From the NCBI RefSeq assembly GCF_001697145.1, contig NZ_CP012719.1, forward strand, positions 1,336,501 to 1,400,500: a stretch of DNA of 64,000 bases, written 5' to 3'. Source of the stretch: Streptococcus anginosus (GTDB taxonomy: Bacteria > Bacillota > Bacilli > Lactobacillales > Streptococcaceae). The notes beneath the pieces were generated by a model. The model saw nothing but the letters and a program-made list of their open reading frames with translations, did not search any database and had not been told where the DNA came from. This document shows, piece by piece, positions 44,772 through 52,775 of the stretch; within the stretch, counting starts at the first letter, position 1; every line of letters starts with the position of its first letter. The position numbers were made by a program, and so were the translations under genes.

Positions 44772-44988
44772 CTATTTTGTCATCGCTATTCTCCTTTAGA
44801 TAAAATACATTTTCTACGTTTTCACCAAAAATATGTGCAATCTTCAAGGCAATGATGATAGACGGAGCATACTCTCCCCGCTCAATCAAACTGACGGTTT
44901 GTCGAGAAACTCCTGCTTTTTTAGCCAACTCTGTTTGATTTAACCTATCTCGCGCTCTAAGTTCTTTTAATCGATTTTCCAGCTTCAT
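44761..44988 (-). CDS. XRE family transcriptional regulator
   Basis: A 75-residue DNA-binding protein that is almost entirely a Cro/C1-type HTH: LNQTELAKKAGVSRQTVSLIERGEYAPSIIIALKIAHIFG. The frame could extend 6 codons upstream, but ATG 44988 follows GGAGAGGAGC. It overlaps the membrane-protein gene by 11 bp. An inverted repeat at its promoter is the likely operator. Confidence 0.9.
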   Translation of the reverse strand: MKLENRLKELRARDRLNQTELAKKAGVSRQTVSLIERGEYAPSIIIALKIAHIFGENVENVFYLKENSDDKIDEN

Positions 44989-45010
44989 ATGCTCCTCTCC
45001 TTTCATCTCT

Positions 45011-45052
45011 ATTGTAACTCATCCACGTCATTTTGACAACTATTATTGTCAA
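45011..45052 (-). promoter_or_regulatory. Promoter and operator of the XRE-DUF3169 operon
   Basis: On the minus strand TTGTCA (45034-45039) and TACAAT (45011-45016) are spaced by 17 bp. A perfect inverted repeat TTGACAA-N6-TTGTCAA (45033-45052) covers the -35 box, an ideal place for repressor binding. Confidence 0.8.
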
Positions 45053-45102
45053 AAACAACATTATCATTGCCAATTTGATGTAGGAATTTATCCAATTCAT
45101 AT

Positions 45103-45141
45103 AAAAATCCCCCAAAGTTAGTTTGTATCCAACTTTGAGGG
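45103..45141 (-). terminator. Terminator after the C69 dipeptidase gene
   Basis: Arms CCCTCAAAGTT / AACTTTGGGGG with a 12-nt loop, then ATTTTT on the minus strand, 36 bp past the stop. Confidence 0.85.
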
Positions 45142-45176
45142 AATTCTTCAACATGATGTTGATTTTCTTGCTTCAA

Positions 45177-47264
45177 CTAGTCATTATTCTTTTTTGAACG
45201 TTTTGCTAAGATGAAGATGACAACTCCTAAAATGACAATTCCTACTAAACCAAGGAAGGTTACTTTTTCACCAGTTGACGGAAGGAAGCCACGTTTATTT
45301 TGTTTTGGTGCTTCTTTGACAACTTTGTAATTTACTTTGTAAGTAGAGAAGTGTGTTGTTTTAAAGCTAATCGTTTGGTCTTTGTTAAGAACAAAATCAA
45401 ATTTTTCTGCTTGTTTTCCGTCTTTCATAGCATAAACAGATTCCACCGTAGCACCTTGCTTCACTGGCACTGTCACTAATGTTGAGCTAACTTGTGATAC
45501 TGTTTCGCCTTTTGGATTGGTCAAGGTAATGTCATAGCTGTCTGTGTTTTCTTCAATCGTCTTTTTAACTGCTAATTTGAGATTAGCTTTCACTAAATCT
45601 ACATTTTGCAAGCGAACACCCGTGGCTGTATCCACTAAGGTATCAGAAGTTTCGCTTGGTTTAGGTTTTTCAGTATCCGATGAACTAGATGTAGACGTTT
45701 CATTTGTACTTGACGAAGATTGAGATTGAGATGTAGACGAAGTGGAAGATGACTCACTTGTACTTGAAGATGGTTCTGAGCTAGAGCTTGGTGGCGTTTG
45801 CTCATTTTTAATCTTTTCTTCCATTTCAGCTTCTAGAGCTTTCATTTCTTTAAAGACTTCCTCTGCACACGCCATACTAGACGCAGTCACTTCTTCTGAC
45901 GAAGCTCCACCTGCAGCTGCGTATTGTTCATCTAATTTGGCTTGTTCTTCAATCAATCGTGCTTCCAAAGCTTTCCATTTTTCTTGAATGCTATTGCCAA
46001 ATAATTTTTGATGTTTGGCTGCCATATCGTAAATGTGTGACGCAACCCAGTACCAAGAATCTTTGTCATATTTCGTTGTATCAACTTGATAAGCAGCATA
46101 AGTATTGTTGATATTTCCATAGTATGGCAAGTATGGTGCAAATCGAGGACTACCGACAGAAAGCCACATTGTGCCACCACCCATGCTAGCAGGGATATTA
46201 TCTTTCAATTGGAAAATATGAGCTTCCATTACATTTGGATTGCCAAGAGGATATTTGTAGACTGGATCTACTTTTCCACGTTGAGGAATGCCTTTCCCGT
46301 CCAATTCCATTTGATCAAGGGGCTTAAATGGCGTTCCTTCAAAACGGTTCCGCTGCATCCGCATCACATCTGCAACGCTGATTTTTTTATTGCTAGATTG
46401 CAACAAATCAAAATATTTATCATCATAATTGACTGGTGCGTCTGGGTTCAAAGCCTTAATACCAGCCCAAGCCCGTGAACGATCAGCTTCTGCCATTGGC
46501 GGATTGTAAGATTGGGAAATATGGAATTTACCATCGATTTCCTTATAAGAATTAGCATCACGCGCTACTTTTTCCACATTTTCTGAAGCAATGACATTTT
46601 CCTTGTCATTAAAATCAACACTTCCTAAGAAGAAGGTATTAGGGAAAATACTGTATTTATCATCTGGATATTTAATGGCAACATATTGATGACCAGACAA
46701 GATTTCCATGTACCAGACACCTGTCTTATCTGCAATTGTCACAATGTTCCCTTCGGCAGCTCCTTGCTTTCTGACAATTTCTGCGATGAGCTCCACACCT
46801 TCACGAGCTGTTTTGACATGTGGCAAGACAACCGTTGTCATAATGGATTCTGCTAAACCTTTTTCCACATAAGGATCAACTTTCTGGATAGCTTTATTCG
46901 CCTTAGCTGATACTGTAGCAGAAATGGAAACTCCATGCTCATTGAAGCCTACTTCATCAAAAATACCTTCTTTTGGTGTAACATCCGAAACAGAAGTATA
47001 TTTATAGCTATGTGCGGGTAATTGCCATTCAAAGCCATTGGCTTCATCAATCAGCTTTTCTCCCGCTTGATTGTCCTTGGCTGGATGAACTTTAAAGACT
47101 TTGTTATGATTAGGCTCCAAATCCTCTGTACGGCCATACAAAGTAGAGCCGTCTGCCGTCAAGTTCTTCCCGACAATGAAACCTGTACAGGCTTCTACTG
47201 CTTGAAAAGGAAAGAGCATAAGAGCAGATAACAGAATTGTTAAGCGAAAAATCAATTTTTTCAT
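45177..47264 (-). CDS. Cell-wall-anchored C69 family dipeptidase
   Basis: A 695-residue surface enzyme. A signal peptide (1-25) precedes Cys26 in AVEACTGF, which would be the N-terminal nucleophile of this Ntn-hydrolase family after cleavage. The dipeptidase domain runs to about 450 (GKNLTADGSTLYGRTEDLEPN, RSRAWAGIKALNPD, GGGTMWLSVGSPRFAPYLPYYG). A Ser/Thr-rich linker of about 50 residues follows (near 495-550), then a beta-rich domain and the sortase signal LPSTGEK with a hydrophobic helix and KRSKKNND tail. The linker and wall anchor make it a displayed peptidase that would supply amino acids from outside. The promoter carries a cre-like site. Confidence 0.93.
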   Translation of the reverse strand: MKKLIFRLTILLSALMLFPFQAVEACTGFIVGKNLTADGSTLYGRTEDLEPNHNKVFKVHPAKDNQAGEKLIDEANGFEWQLPAHSYKYTSVSDVTPKEGIFDEVGFNEHGVSISATVSAKANKAIQKVDPYVEKGLAESIMTTVVLPHVKTAREGVELIAEIVRKQGAAEGNIVTIADKTGVWYMEILSGHQYVAIKYPDDKYSIFPNTFFLGSVDFNDKENVIASENVEKVARDANSYKEIDGKFHISQSYNPPMAEADRSRAWAGIKALNPDAPVNYDDKYFDLLQSSNKKISVADVMRMQRNRFEGTPFKPLDQMELDGKGIPQRGKVDPVYKYPLGNPNVMEAHIFQLKDNIPASMGGGTMWLSVGSPRFAPYLPYYGNINNTYAAYQVDTTKYDKDSWYWVASHIYDMAAKHQKLFGNSIQEKWKALEARLIEEQAKLDEQYAAAGGASSEEVTASSMACAEEVFKEMKALEAEMEEKIKNEQTPPSSSSEPSSSTSESSSTSSTSQSQSSSSTNETSTSSSSDTEKPKPSETSDTLVDTATGVRLQNVDLVKANLKLAVKKTIEENTDSYDITLTNPKGETVSQVSSTLVTVPVKQGATVESVYAMKDGKQAEKFDFVLNKDQTISFKTTHFSTYKVNYKVVKEAPKQNKRGFLPSTGEKVTFLGLVGIVILGVVIFILAKRSKKNND

Positions 47265-47307
47265 ATATTTCTCCTTTTATGATTGCATGTTGAATACATC
47301 AACTTTT

Positions 47308-47326
47308 AAGAGTGAGCATCACTCTT
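47308..47326. repeat. Palindrome in the leader of the C69 dipeptidase gene
   Basis: AAGAGTGA-GCA-TCACTCTT, 8-bp perfect arms, downstream of the promoter and about 45 bp upstream of the start codon. It could be an operator or a 5' mRNA hairpin; there is no T run, so a terminator is unlikely. Confidence 0.6.
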
Positions 47327-47357
47327 ATCACCTTTTTAAACCGTATACCTTAAATTT

Positions 47358-47395
47358 AGTATACTATTTTAAATCTATTTTAGCAAGCGCTTTCA
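47358..47395 (-). promoter_or_regulatory. Promoter of the C69 dipeptidase gene with overlapping cre-like site
   Basis: On the minus strand TTGCTA (47381-47386) and TATACT (47358-47363) are spaced by 17 bp. TGAAAGCGCTTGCT (47382-47395) matches 12 of 14 cre positions and covers the -35 box. Confidence 0.68.
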
Positions 47396-47442
47396 TGTAT
47401 GTTTTGTGTGTTTAGGTTCTTTTTATCTCAAAATTCATAGTA

Positions 47443-47467
47443 AAAAAACCAGAAAATCATTTCTGGA
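47443..47467 (-). terminator. Terminator overlapping the DJ-1-like gene end
   Basis: Stem CCAGAAA / TTTCTGG with a 4-nt loop and seven T residues on the minus strand; the stem includes the stop codon. Confidence 0.85.
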
Positions 47468-48098
47468 ATTTTTGTTCATATCGTAAAATTTCTTGCAGTA
47501 TTTCTCGATAATCAGCTGTCTCTAAATAATACGTTAACTCTTCGGGAGTGTAGGAATTTTTTCTCAAAAAGAAATCGCTCGGCACTTCTAATCCTAAAGC
47601 ATCCAAAACGGTCTGAGAAAATTCTACATAAGCAAACCCAATGGCTATAATAACATTCTTATCTTTTACAACAGGCTGATGGAGAAAATTTTCTTTTTCC
47701 AAAAAAGAAAAATACTCTACCAACTCCATATACAGACCACCTGTGTAATACCGGCTTCTCAACAAACCAGCTTTTCCTAAAAACATAGGCGATGAGGAAA
47801 TAGCCGCTACTATCGTCCGCTTTGTGTCTACCCTCTCCAAAAAAGAGATTAGTCTGGAATCATAAAGGCTAACAAATGGCTCTAGTGTGCCTGGCAATAT
47901 GATACAATCATACTTTATATTTTGTACTTCTGCAAAAGTAAAATCTGGAATAACTTGCAAACCTTCTTCACTCGTATAGACTTTCTTTTCTGAAGCAAGA
48001 TAATCCAAAGATTGTCCAAAAGAAAGACAAAGTGTTGATGTCAAAGTTGTGATTTCCTGCAATGAACATGCTGGATACAACAAAACTGCTATTTTCAT
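47457..48098 (-). CDS. DJ-1/PfpI family protein lacking the nucleophile cysteine
   Basis: A 213-residue member of the DJ-1/PfpI superfamily: MKIAVLLYPACSLQE at the start and YDCIILPGTLEP near 65. The nucleophile-elbow sequence is VAAISSSPMFLGKAGLL (near 97). The elbow normally reads AICAG or similar with a catalytic cysteine; here serine takes its place. Activity as a glyoxalase or chaperone of the usual type is therefore doubtful, and a binding or regulatory role is possible. It follows the acyltransferase gene by 47 bp on the same strand. Confidence 0.8.
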   Translation of the reverse strand: MKIAVLLYPACSLQEITTLTSTLCLSFGQSLDYLASEKKVYTSEEGLQVIPDFTFAEVQNIKYDCIILPGTLEPFVSLYDSRLISFLERVDTKRTIVAAISSSPMFLGKAGLLRSRYYTGGLYMELVEYFSFLEKENFLHQPVVKDKNVIIAIGFAYVEFSQTVLDALGLEVPSDFFLRKNSYTPEELTYYLETADYREILQEILRYEQKFQK

Positions 48099-48145
48099 AG
48101 ATGCTCCTTCTAGAAAAGGTGCGACATGCTTCTTTTACAAGATTT

Positions 48146-48886
48146 TTATTTCCTATGTTTATCAGGATCCCAAACGAAACTTGCGATGAAACTGAAAGCA
48201 AATGTTAGTAAGCCAACAACAATTGACAGTAACAGAGCGATCAAACGGAGGAGTAGCAATAATATATTTGGATTTTTTTTCACTTGAAGTGCAGCTACTT
48301 CGGCATCTAAGCGATTAAATTCTGTCTGAATACGACGGGCGACTTCTTCCACACCCTCGTCATTCATCTTTTTGATATCTGAAATATCAATAGGTTGTCC
48401 AAAATCCATGTCTACACGTTCGCCTTTTGCTAAACCTTTCAGACTCATCGGTCCTACATAAACAACTGGAAGAATGCGCACCTTTGCCATTTTAGCAATC
48501 AGTGCAACGCCACCTTTCACATCTGTCGAATGTCGGCTTCCACTTGGAAACATAATCAAAGACCGATTGCTTGATTTCAACATCTTGACGGGGTATTTAA
48601 TAGCAGATGCTCCTGGATTTTCACGGTCAATTGGAAATGCGCCACACATGCGAATCCACCAGCCGAAAACGCGATTTGTGAACAGTTCTTTCTTTGCCAT
48701 AAAGATAAATTGCTTGGGTCTTGTCGCAAAAGCCATGTAAACAGGATCCCACCAAGTACGGTGTGGAGCCACTAAAATATAATTTTCCTCTTGATCTGGA
48801 ATGTTCTCCAAATGGTGGTAGTGAGCATTACCATTTAAAGCCCATAAAATCAACATCACCAATCTTCTTAAATATCTATAAAACAT
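48146..48886 (-). CDS. plsC: 1-acyl-sn-glycerol-3-phosphate acyltransferase (PlsC family)
   Basis: A 246-residue membrane-associated acyltransferase that makes phosphatidic acid from lysophosphatidic acid. The HX4D motif is APHRTWWDPVYMAF (His42, Asp47), and the second motif is RENPGASAIKYPVK with IMFPSGSRHST (the EGTRS-type block, here with Ser for Glu). Hydrophobic helices stand at both ends (near 5-17 and 208-235). The change to PSGSR is found in a subset of the family and may alter the acceptor. Confidence 0.86.
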   Translation of the reverse strand: MFYRYLRRLVMLILWALNGNAHYHHLENIPDQEENYILVAPHRTWWDPVYMAFATRPKQFIFMAKKELFTNRVFGWWIRMCGAFPIDRENPGASAIKYPVKMLKSSNRSLIMFPSGSRHSTDVKGGVALIAKMAKVRILPVVYVGPMSLKGLAKGERVDMDFGQPIDISDIKKMNDEGVEEVARRIQTEFNRLDAEVAALQVKKNPNILLLLLRLIALLLSIVVGLLTFAFSFIASFVWDPDKHRK

Positions 48887-49004
48887 AGGCTCTCCCTTCT
48901 TATCCTTTTCATTATACCTTATCCAATGCCTACTCGCAAACTTTTTTTGCTTTAAAACTGTTACAGCTGAATGGATTCTATTAGAAATTTTACTAAAAAA
49001 ATGG

Positions 49005-49010
49005 TATGAT
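49005..49010 (+). promoter_or_regulatory. Extended -10 promoter of the P-type ATPase gene
   Basis: TGGTATGAT (TATGAT at 49005-49010) on the plus strand ends 7 nt before ATG 49018, so transcription should begin at the start codon. No ribosome site is seen. Confidence 0.58.
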
Positions 49011-49017
49011 TAACCTC

Positions 49018-51360
49018 ATGAACATGAAAGAATTTACGGGATTAACCCACCAGCAAGTCCAAGAAAAAATTTCACAAGGACTCACCAATGATTTTACAGT
49101 CAATACAAGTATCAGCACTTGGCAAATCATCAAGCGTAATGTTTTTACGCTATTTAATGCGTTAAACTTTGCCATTGCCGTAGCACTCGTTATTGTACAA
49201 GCCTGGAGCAATCTGGTCTTCTTTGTCGTTATCTGCTTCAATGCTTTCTCTGGTATTGTCACAGAGTTGCGCGCCAAGCACATGGTTGATAAGCTCAATC
49301 TCTTAAATAAAGAAAAGATTAGTGTTATCCGTAATGGGCAAACCACATCTATTAATCCAGAAGAATTGGTTCTAGGTGATATGATTCGTTTGAACGCAGG
49401 TGAGCAAATTCCAAGCGATGCAACTGTTTTAGACGGTTTTGCAGAAGTAAACGAAGCTATGCTGACAGGAGAAAGCGACCTCGTCCAAAAGGAGATTGGG
49501 GATCAACTGCTCTCAGGAAGTTTTCTTGTCAGTGGTCATGTAATAGCTGAAATTACTCATGTTGGAGCTGACAATTACGCCTCTAAGCTCATGCTAGAGG
49601 CTAAAACCGTTAAACCAATCAATTCTCGCATCATGAAATCCATGGACAAGATTGCAGGTTTCACAGGGAAAATCATTATTCCTTTTGGAATTGCACTCTT
49701 TCTAGAAGCACTTTTGGTAAAACACTTGCCTGTCAAAGATTCGGTTGTCAATACTTCGACAGCTCTTCTGGGAATGTTGCCAAAAGGAATTGCACTTTTA
49801 ACAATTACCTCGCTTTTAACAGCAGTCATCAAGCTGGGCTTGCGAAAAGTCCTCGTACAGGAAATGTACTCCGTTGAAACGTTGGCTCGTGTTGATATGC
49901 TCTGTCTTGATAAGACAGGCACCATTACACAAGGAAAAATGCACGTCGAAACAGTCAGCCCGCTCACAGAAGATTTATCAGAACAAGCAATCTCTGAAAT
50001 TCTTAGCGCTTATATCGCTGCAAGTGACGACAACAATCCGACTGCTCAAGCAATCCGTAAACAATTTACAAGTCCTTCTAATTACCAAACGAGTAACACT
50101 ATTCCATTTTCTAGTGACCGTAAATGGGGAGCTATGGAAATGTCGGACTTAGGTACTGTCTTTCTCGGTGCGCCTGAAATGCTCTTTAACAAAGAGATTG
50201 AGATTGCCCAAGCAGCCCAACAGCGTGGTTCGCGCGTACTCGCTTTAGCCATTAGTCCTGAACGCATTGACCATAAACACATTCACTTACCTAATAATGT
50301 TCAACCTATTGCTATTTTAGAAATTACAGATCCGATTCGTGACGGGGCAGCTGATACCTTGGAATACTTACGCTCACAAGAAGTTGGCTTAAAAATCATA
50401 TCAGGTGACAATCCAATTACTGTATCAAACATTGCTGCAAAGGCAGGTTTTTCAAACTACCAAAGTTATGTTGATTGCTCAAAAGTAACGGATCAAGAGT
50501 TGATTGATCTGATAGAAACGACTGCTATTTTTGGCCGCGTTTCTCCTCATCAAAAGAAACTTATCATTCAAACCCTGAAAAAAGCAGGGCATACCACAGC
50601 AATGACTGGTGACGGAGTCAATGATATTCTAGCCTTACGGGAAGCAGACTGTTCCATTGCCATGGCTGAAGGGGATCCTGCAACACGACAAGTTGCCAAT
50701 CTCGTTTTGCTCAATTCTGACTTTAACGATGTTCCTGAAATTCTCTTTGAAGGACGCCGCGTCGTTAATAACATCGCCCGCATTGCACCGATTTTCCTCA
50801 TTAAAACAACCTATTCGTTCATTTTGACAATCATTTGTATTTCTAGTATTCTGTTGGGACGAGCAGAATGGCTCTTAGTCTTTCCATTTATCCCCATTCA
50901 AATCACCTTGATTGACCAATTTGTTGAAGGTTTGCCGCCCTTTGTCCTCACCTTTGAGCGAAATATCAAACCTGTTGAACAAGATTTCCTTAAAAAAGCA
51001 ATTTTCAAGGCACTACCTAGCGGGCTAATGGTCGTCTTTAGCGTTTTATTTGTCAATATTTTTGGTGGACTGCATGGCTGGTCACAAGTGGAAATCTCAA
51101 CTTTACTTTATTATTTATTAGGCTCTATCGGCTTTCTATCTGTTGTTCGTGCCTGCCTGCCACTTAATCTCTGGCGGATTCTGCTGATCCTCTGGTCCCT
51201 CGTAGGCTTCTTTGGAACAGCCATTCTTCTACAAAAATACATTGAAATCGCTACTCTAACCAGCAATAGCTTCCCTATCTACATTATTCTGATGATTCTC
51301 TTTACAATTACTTTTATTGTCGTGACACACATACAGAACAAACGGGAGCAAAGTTTATAA
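49018..51360 (+). CDS. P-type cation-transporting ATPase
   Basis: A 780-residue P-type ATPase. The phosphorylation site is LCLDKTGTITQG (near 300), the actuator motif is EAMLTGESD (near 153), the nucleotide-binding site is near PFSSDRKWGAMEM, and the hinge is MTGDGVNDILALREADCSIAMAEGDPA (near 540). Helices include MLPKGIALLT in the ion-binding region. No N-terminal heavy-metal-binding domain is present. It looks most like the CtpE/cation-exporting group proposed to move calcium or other divalent cations, but the ion is not certain. ATG 49006 is possible; 49018 is preferred because of the promoter position. Confidence 0.9.
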   Translation: MNMKEFTGLTHQQVQEKISQGLTNDFTVNTSISTWQIIKRNVFTLFNALNFAIAVALVIVQAWSNLVFFVVICFNAFSGIVTELRAKHMVDKLNLLNKEKISVIRNGQTTSINPEELVLGDMIRLNAGEQIPSDATVLDGFAEVNEAMLTGESDLVQKEIGDQLLSGSFLVSGHVIAEITHVGADNYASKLMLEAKTVKPINSRIMKSMDKIAGFTGKIIIPFGIALFLEALLVKHLPVKDSVVNTSTALLGMLPKGIALLTITSLLTAVIKLGLRKVLVQEMYSVETLARVDMLCLDKTGTITQGKMHVETVSPLTEDLSEQAISEILSAYIAASDDNNPTAQAIRKQFTSPSNYQTSNTIPFSSDRKWGAMEMSDLGTVFLGAPEMLFNKEIEIAQAAQQRGSRVLALAISPERIDHKHIHLPNNVQPIAILEITDPIRDGAADTLEYLRSQEVGLKIISGDNPITVSNIAAKAGFSNYQSYVDCSKVTDQELIDLIETTAIFGRVSPHQKKLIIQTLKKAGHTTAMTGDGVNDILALREADCSIAMAEGDPATRQVANLVLLNSDFNDVPEILFEGRRVVNNIARIAPIFLIKTTYSFILTIICISSILLGRAEWLLVFPFIPIQITLIDQFVEGLPPFVLTFERNIKPVEQDFLKKAIFKALPSGLMVVFSVLFVNIFGGLHGWSQVEISTLLYYLLGSIGFLSVVRACLPLNLWRILLILWSLVGFFGTAILLQKYIEIATLTSNSFPIYIILMILFTITFIVVTHIQNKREQSL

Positions 51361-51382
51361 ATCTTAAGAATAATACCTACAG

Positions 51383-51417
51383 GCAGTAAGAAAAACCGTA
51401 CATTTTTGTCTTACTGC
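51383..51417 (+). terminator. Terminator after the P-type ATPase gene
   Basis: Stem GCAGTAAG / CTTACTGC with a 19-nt loop and the trailing TTATTTTTG. Confidence 0.8.
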
Positions 51418-51465
51418 TTATTTTTGTTACTTCTTTTCCTCTACATCATGATATAATAAGGGTAT

Positions 51466-52212
51466 ATGGCAGAAATTCTTTTAAAAGACGGTGAGCGAGT
51501 CAATCAGCTCTTTTCTACTGACGTCAAAATTATTCAAAATCGAGAGGTCTTTAGCTACTCAGTAGATAGTGTACTCCTCTCCCGTTTCCCAAACTTACCT
51601 AAGCGCGGTCTTATCGTGGATCTTTGTGCTGGAAATGGTGCTGTTGGACTTTTTGCAAGCACCCGAACCAAGGCTCAAATCATAGCGGTTGAAATTCAAG
51701 AGAGACTGGCAGATATGGCAGAGCGCTCTATTGAGCTAAATGGTCTAACCCACCAAATGCAGGTCATTCAGGATGATTTGAAATATCTCACCCACTATAT
51801 TGACGGTAGTAAAGTGGACATGATTTTATGCAATCCACCCTATTTTAAAGTGGATGAACATTCTAATCTCAATGCAAGCCGACATTATCTGCTTGCACGT
51901 CATGAAATTGCGACCAATCTGGAAGAAATCTGTCGAATCTCCCAACGAGTTTTAAAGTCCAACGGACGTTTAGCAATGGTGCATCGTCCTGAACGATTCC
52001 TTGATATTATTGACACCATGATAGCGCATAATCTAGCTCCAAAACGTATTCAGTTTGTTTACCCAAAAGCAAATCGCGAAGCCAATATGCTCCTCATTGA
52101 AGCTATCAAAGATGGTTCCCGTGACGGGTTAAAAATCCTGCCACCGCTTTTCATTCATAATGAAGATGGCAGCTACACTCCAGAAATTCATGAGATTTAC
52201 TATGGAAACTAA
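51466..52212 (+). CDS. tRNA1(Val) adenine-37 N6-methyltransferase (TrmN6 family)
   Basis: A 248-residue SAM-dependent methyltransferase. The SAM-binding motif is [16 protein letters not shown] (near 47), and the catalytic NPPY is in [11 protein letters not shown] (near 125). This is the YfiC/TrmN6 layout, which modifies A37 of tRNA-Val in E. coli; the streptococcal target is assumed from the family. It overlaps the next gene by 11 bp. A TATAAT at 51452-51457 lies 8 nt before the ATG and no clear ribosome site is present, so a leaderless start is possible here too. Confidence 0.88.
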   Translation: MAEILLKDGERVNQLFSTDVKIIQNREVFSYSVDSVLLSRFPNLPKRGLIVDLCAGNGAVGLFASTRTKAQIIAVEIQERLADMAERSIELNGLTHQMQVIQDDLKYLTHYIDGSKVDMILCNPPYFKVDEHSNLNASRHYLLARHEIATNLEEICRISQRVLKSNGRLAMVHRPERFLDIIDTMIAHNLAPKRIQFVYPKANREANMLLIEAIKDGSRDGLKILPPLFIHNEDGSYTPEIHEIYYGN

Positions 52213-52459
52213 AGCCTACATGTACGTTCTGGAATGCGCCGATGGCTCTCTCTACACAGGGTACACGACCGATGTCAAAAAACGACTTTATACGCATAAT
52301 ACTGGAAAAGGCGCCAAATACACGCGTACACGATTACCCGTTACTCTTTTATATCAAGAAGAATTTCCCGACAAACCTTCTGCCATGTCAGCCGAAGCCC
52401 TCTTTAAAAGAAAAACACGACAACAAAAATTAGAATATATTGCAGATAAGAAAAAGTAG
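52202..52459 (+). CDS. GIY-YIG nuclease family protein (UPF0213/YazA type)
   Basis: An 85-residue single GIY-YIG domain. [35 protein letters not shown] carries the GIY...YIG-like (YVL...YTG) strands, the catalytic Arg (KKRL) and His. The Glu of the family appears in [14 protein letters not shown]. Start ATG 52202 lies inside the end of the methyltransferase gene; this pairing is conserved in Firmicutes. Function is unknown, possibly nucleic-acid-processing. Confidence 0.9.
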   Translation: METKAYMYVLECADGSLYTGYTTDVKKRLYTHNTGKGAKYTRTRLPVTLLYQEEFPDKPSAMSAEALFKRKTRQQKLEYIADKKK

Positions 52460-52486
52460 AAAGCGGGAGGTCTTTCTACTTTTTTG
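52451..52486 (+). terminator. Terminator after the GIY-YIG gene
   Basis: Stem AAAAAGTAGAAAG / CTTTCTACTTTTTT around an 8-nt loop, ending in T residues; it overlaps the last codons. Confidence 0.88.
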
Positions 52487-52493
52487 CAATGAT

Positions 52494-52775
52494 TTATTGG
52501 TTATTTTTCTTAGAAATGACAGCAATAAAGACACTCAGAAAAACAACACCGATACCAGCTAAATATGACATGCTAGTCCCTGTACTTGGTAATAATTCTT
52601 TGGTTTTAGCTAATTTTTTGTCACTTGTAGTAGGCAAAGTATCCTTGTTCCTATTCGTTTGAGAAGACTTTCCATTTTTATTAGACGAATCAGAATCTGT
52701 CAACCCAGCATGGGAGTTTTCTCCTTTTTGATCTTTGTTATTAGAATTTTCCTTTGTTTTTTTATCATCTTCATG
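52494..52775 (-). pseudogene. Detached C-terminal wall-anchor segment of the galactanase gene
   Basis: In frame with the upstream galactanase but beyond its TAG stop. The reading continues HEDDKKTKENSNNK, then a low-complexity Ser/Asn/Lys/Thr linker, and a complete sortase signal KELLPSTGTSM with membrane helix and KKNNQ tail, ending at 52494. A TTG at 52703 is the only near-start inside, so it is unlikely to be translated alone. It shows that the intact gene once encoded a wall-anchored enzyme. Confidence 0.85.

Noticed and set aside
44957-45154. 65-codon frame upstream of the XRE gene with a hydrophobic stretch
   Set aside because: It begins inside a terminator, spans the XRE promoter and operator, and overlaps the XRE start; no ribosome site.
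52494-52703. Separate small LPSTG surface protein starting at TTG 52703
   Set aside because: It is in the same frame as the galactanase and has no ribosome site or promoter; it is better read as the detached anchor of that gene.
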